In this document: positions 5,176 through 5,978 of the stretch, in pieces
Numbering within the stretch: the stretch's first letter is position 1
How the letters are laid out: every line of letters begins with the position of its first letter
Origin: Campylobacterales bacterium
Lineage (GTDB): Bacteria; Campylobacterota; Campylobacteria; Campylobacterales; JAADDG01
Assembly (NCBI GenBank): GCA_027009865.1
Contig: JALVCR010000010.1
Span: 1 to 5,978, forward strand
Reading direction: 5' to 3'
Length of the DNA stretch: 5,978 nucleotides
Notes under the pieces: generated by a model
Told to the model about the DNA's origin: nothing
Seen by the model: the letters and a program-made list of their open reading frames with translations, nothing else
Database searches by the model: none
Position numbers and translations under genes: made by a program

Positions 5176-5978
5176 TAAAGATTTGGAATCTCTATCTTAG
5201 ACTCTTTTGCATCAACATCAGCTTCTTCATAAACAATCTCTATACTCTTATCGACAAATCTCGTAAAATGCTTTTGAAAAATCAAATTTGCCACGCCTAT
5301 TGGACCGTTTCTGTTCTTTCCGATAATTATTTCAGCTTCCTCTTCCGGTTTCTCCTGAAAAGTGCTCTTATACTCTTTTCCTTCGGCTTTTGCTTTTTTC
5401 TCTTTCTCTTTCTCTTCTCTTATTTTATAAACATCATCTCTATAGACAAATAAAATCAAATCGGCATCCTGCTCTATAGCACCAGATTCTCTAAGATCGC
5501 TTAGCATAGGTCTTTTATCATTTCTGCTCTCTAAACTTCTGTTAAGCTGAGATAGAGCGATTATTGGAATTTGCATCTCTCTTGCAAGAAGTTTTAAGCC
5601 CCTGCTTATTTCGCTTACTTCAAGATGTCTGTCTTTGTGGGAAGATGAGCTCATAAGCTGCAAATAATCGATAATTGCCAAAGATATTTCGGGATTTCTA
5701 GCTTTAAGTTTTCTTAATTTAGATCTTACCTGATGAATATTTACAAGCCCGTCATCATCCACAAAAAGCTTCTGTCTTCCCAAAGTATCGGCCGCAGCAG
5801 AGAGTCTGCTCCACTCACTGTCGCTCATATCGCCAACTTTTAGTTTTTGCAAAGGAATAGATGTTTTTGCGCTTAGCATTCTTAAAACAAGCTGCTCTGC
5901 TGGCATCTCCAAAGAGAAGATGGCAACTCCTTTGTTTTGGTCTAAAACTTTTTGAGCTATATTTAAACAAAACGCCGT
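5175..5978 (-). CDS. dnaB: Replicative DNA helicase DnaB, C-terminal RecA-like domain (5' end outside window)
   Basis: Hexameric ATP-driven helicase that unwinds the replication fork. The last 267 codons are visible, in frame from base 5978, so the gene continues past the right edge and the TTG at 5912 is the leucine of FSLEM, not a start. Visible order: TAFCLNIAQ, beginning at the final Thr of the Walker A GKT; FSLEMPAEQLVLRMLS (21-36); Walker B AIIDYLQLMSSS (101-112, D104); ALSQLNRSLESR (141-152); DLRESGAIEQDADLILFVYRDDVY (161-184); and IIIGKNRNGPIG (217-228) with the arginine-finger region. Residues 185-214 are a charged K/E-rich stretch about 21 residues longer than the matching E. coli loop as I remember it. 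The protein ends EIPNL after an acidic tail. No intein interrupts the visible part. The N-terminal domain and linker are outside. The stop overlaps the comEC start by one base. Confidence 0.95.
   Translation of the reverse strand, partial: TAFCLNIAQKVLDQNKGVAIFSLEMPAEQLVLRMLSAKTSIPLQKLKVGDMSDSEWSRLSAAADTLGRQKLFVDDDGLVNIHQVRSKLRKLKARNPEISLAIIDYLQLMSSSSHKDRHLEVSEISRGLKLLAREMQIPIIALSQLNRSLESRNDKRPMLSDLRESGAIEQDADLILFVYRDDVYKIREEKEKEKKAKAEGKEYKSTFQEKPEEEAEIIIGKNRNGPIGVANLIFQKHFTRFVDKSIEIVYEEADVDAKESKIEIPNL

Noticed and set aside
5389..5420. Repeated TTTCTC units, possible tandem repeat
   Set aside because: They encode alternating Lys and Glu in the charged DnaB loop. The repetition is short, imperfect and explained by the protein.
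5268..5453. Plus-strand open frame of 61 codons, Phe-rich
   Set aside because: It is the antisense of the Lys/Glu-rich DnaB loop; its Phe and Leu content follows from reversing AAA and GAA codons.
5175..5912. DnaB starting at the TTG at 5912
   Set aside because: The frame stays open to the window edge and the upstream residues (TAFCLNIAQ through VAIFSLEM) are typical DnaB. The TTG encodes the Leu of the conserved SLEM motif.

Overview
This window looks like a core-genome segment of a Campylobacterota (Epsilonproteobacteria) chromosome. The supporting signs are the low GC content, lysine- and isoleucine-rich proteins, AGA as the main arginine codon, promoters with a clear TATAAT box but no recognisable -35, a PgbA-type protein that is essentially confined to this phylum, and a gene order matching what I recall from Campylobacter and Helicobacter. 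From memory, csd3 - (hypothetical) - pgbA - glcD are neighbours in H. pylori (HP0506-HP0509), dnaB and comEC are neighbours there (HP1362-HP1361), and C. jejuni has comEC - rbn/yihY - glcD - pgbA-like - M23 peptidase as Cj1211-Cj1215. I cannot name the genus.

Layout, left to right. (1) A minus-strand M23 peptidoglycan endopeptidase of the Csd3 type, cut by the left edge of the window (1-877). (2) A 184-bp divergent promoter region (878-1061) with a TATAAT box on each strand and a perfect 8-bp inverted repeat over the minus-strand box. (3) A tightly packed plus-strand operon: a secreted PgbA-N-terminal-domain protein (1062-1781), a GlcD-type FAD-linked 2-hydroxyacid dehydrogenase (1778-3163) and a YihY/BrkB-family membrane protein (3160-4023), joined by ATGA and GTGA overlaps. 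(4) A minus-strand pair read toward that operon: the replicative helicase dnaB (cut by the right edge, stop at 5175-5177) followed by a short comEC (3904-5175), joined by a one-base TAATG overlap. The last 120 bp of comEC overlap the end of yihY tail to tail, in codon register.

Functionally the window is a set of unrelated housekeeping genes: cell-wall trimming and shape, respiration on a hydroxyacid, an inner-membrane protein of unknown role, replication fork unwinding and DNA uptake. No mobile element, CRISPR array, tRNA, rRNA or riboswitch was seen, and coding density is about 97 percent. I found no convincing new multi-gene system. The points most worth checking are the register-matched convergent overlap, the operator-like palindrome, the conserved link between the PgbA-domain protein and a cell-shape peptidase, the A8-G-A8 tract in comEC, and the charged insertion in DnaB.
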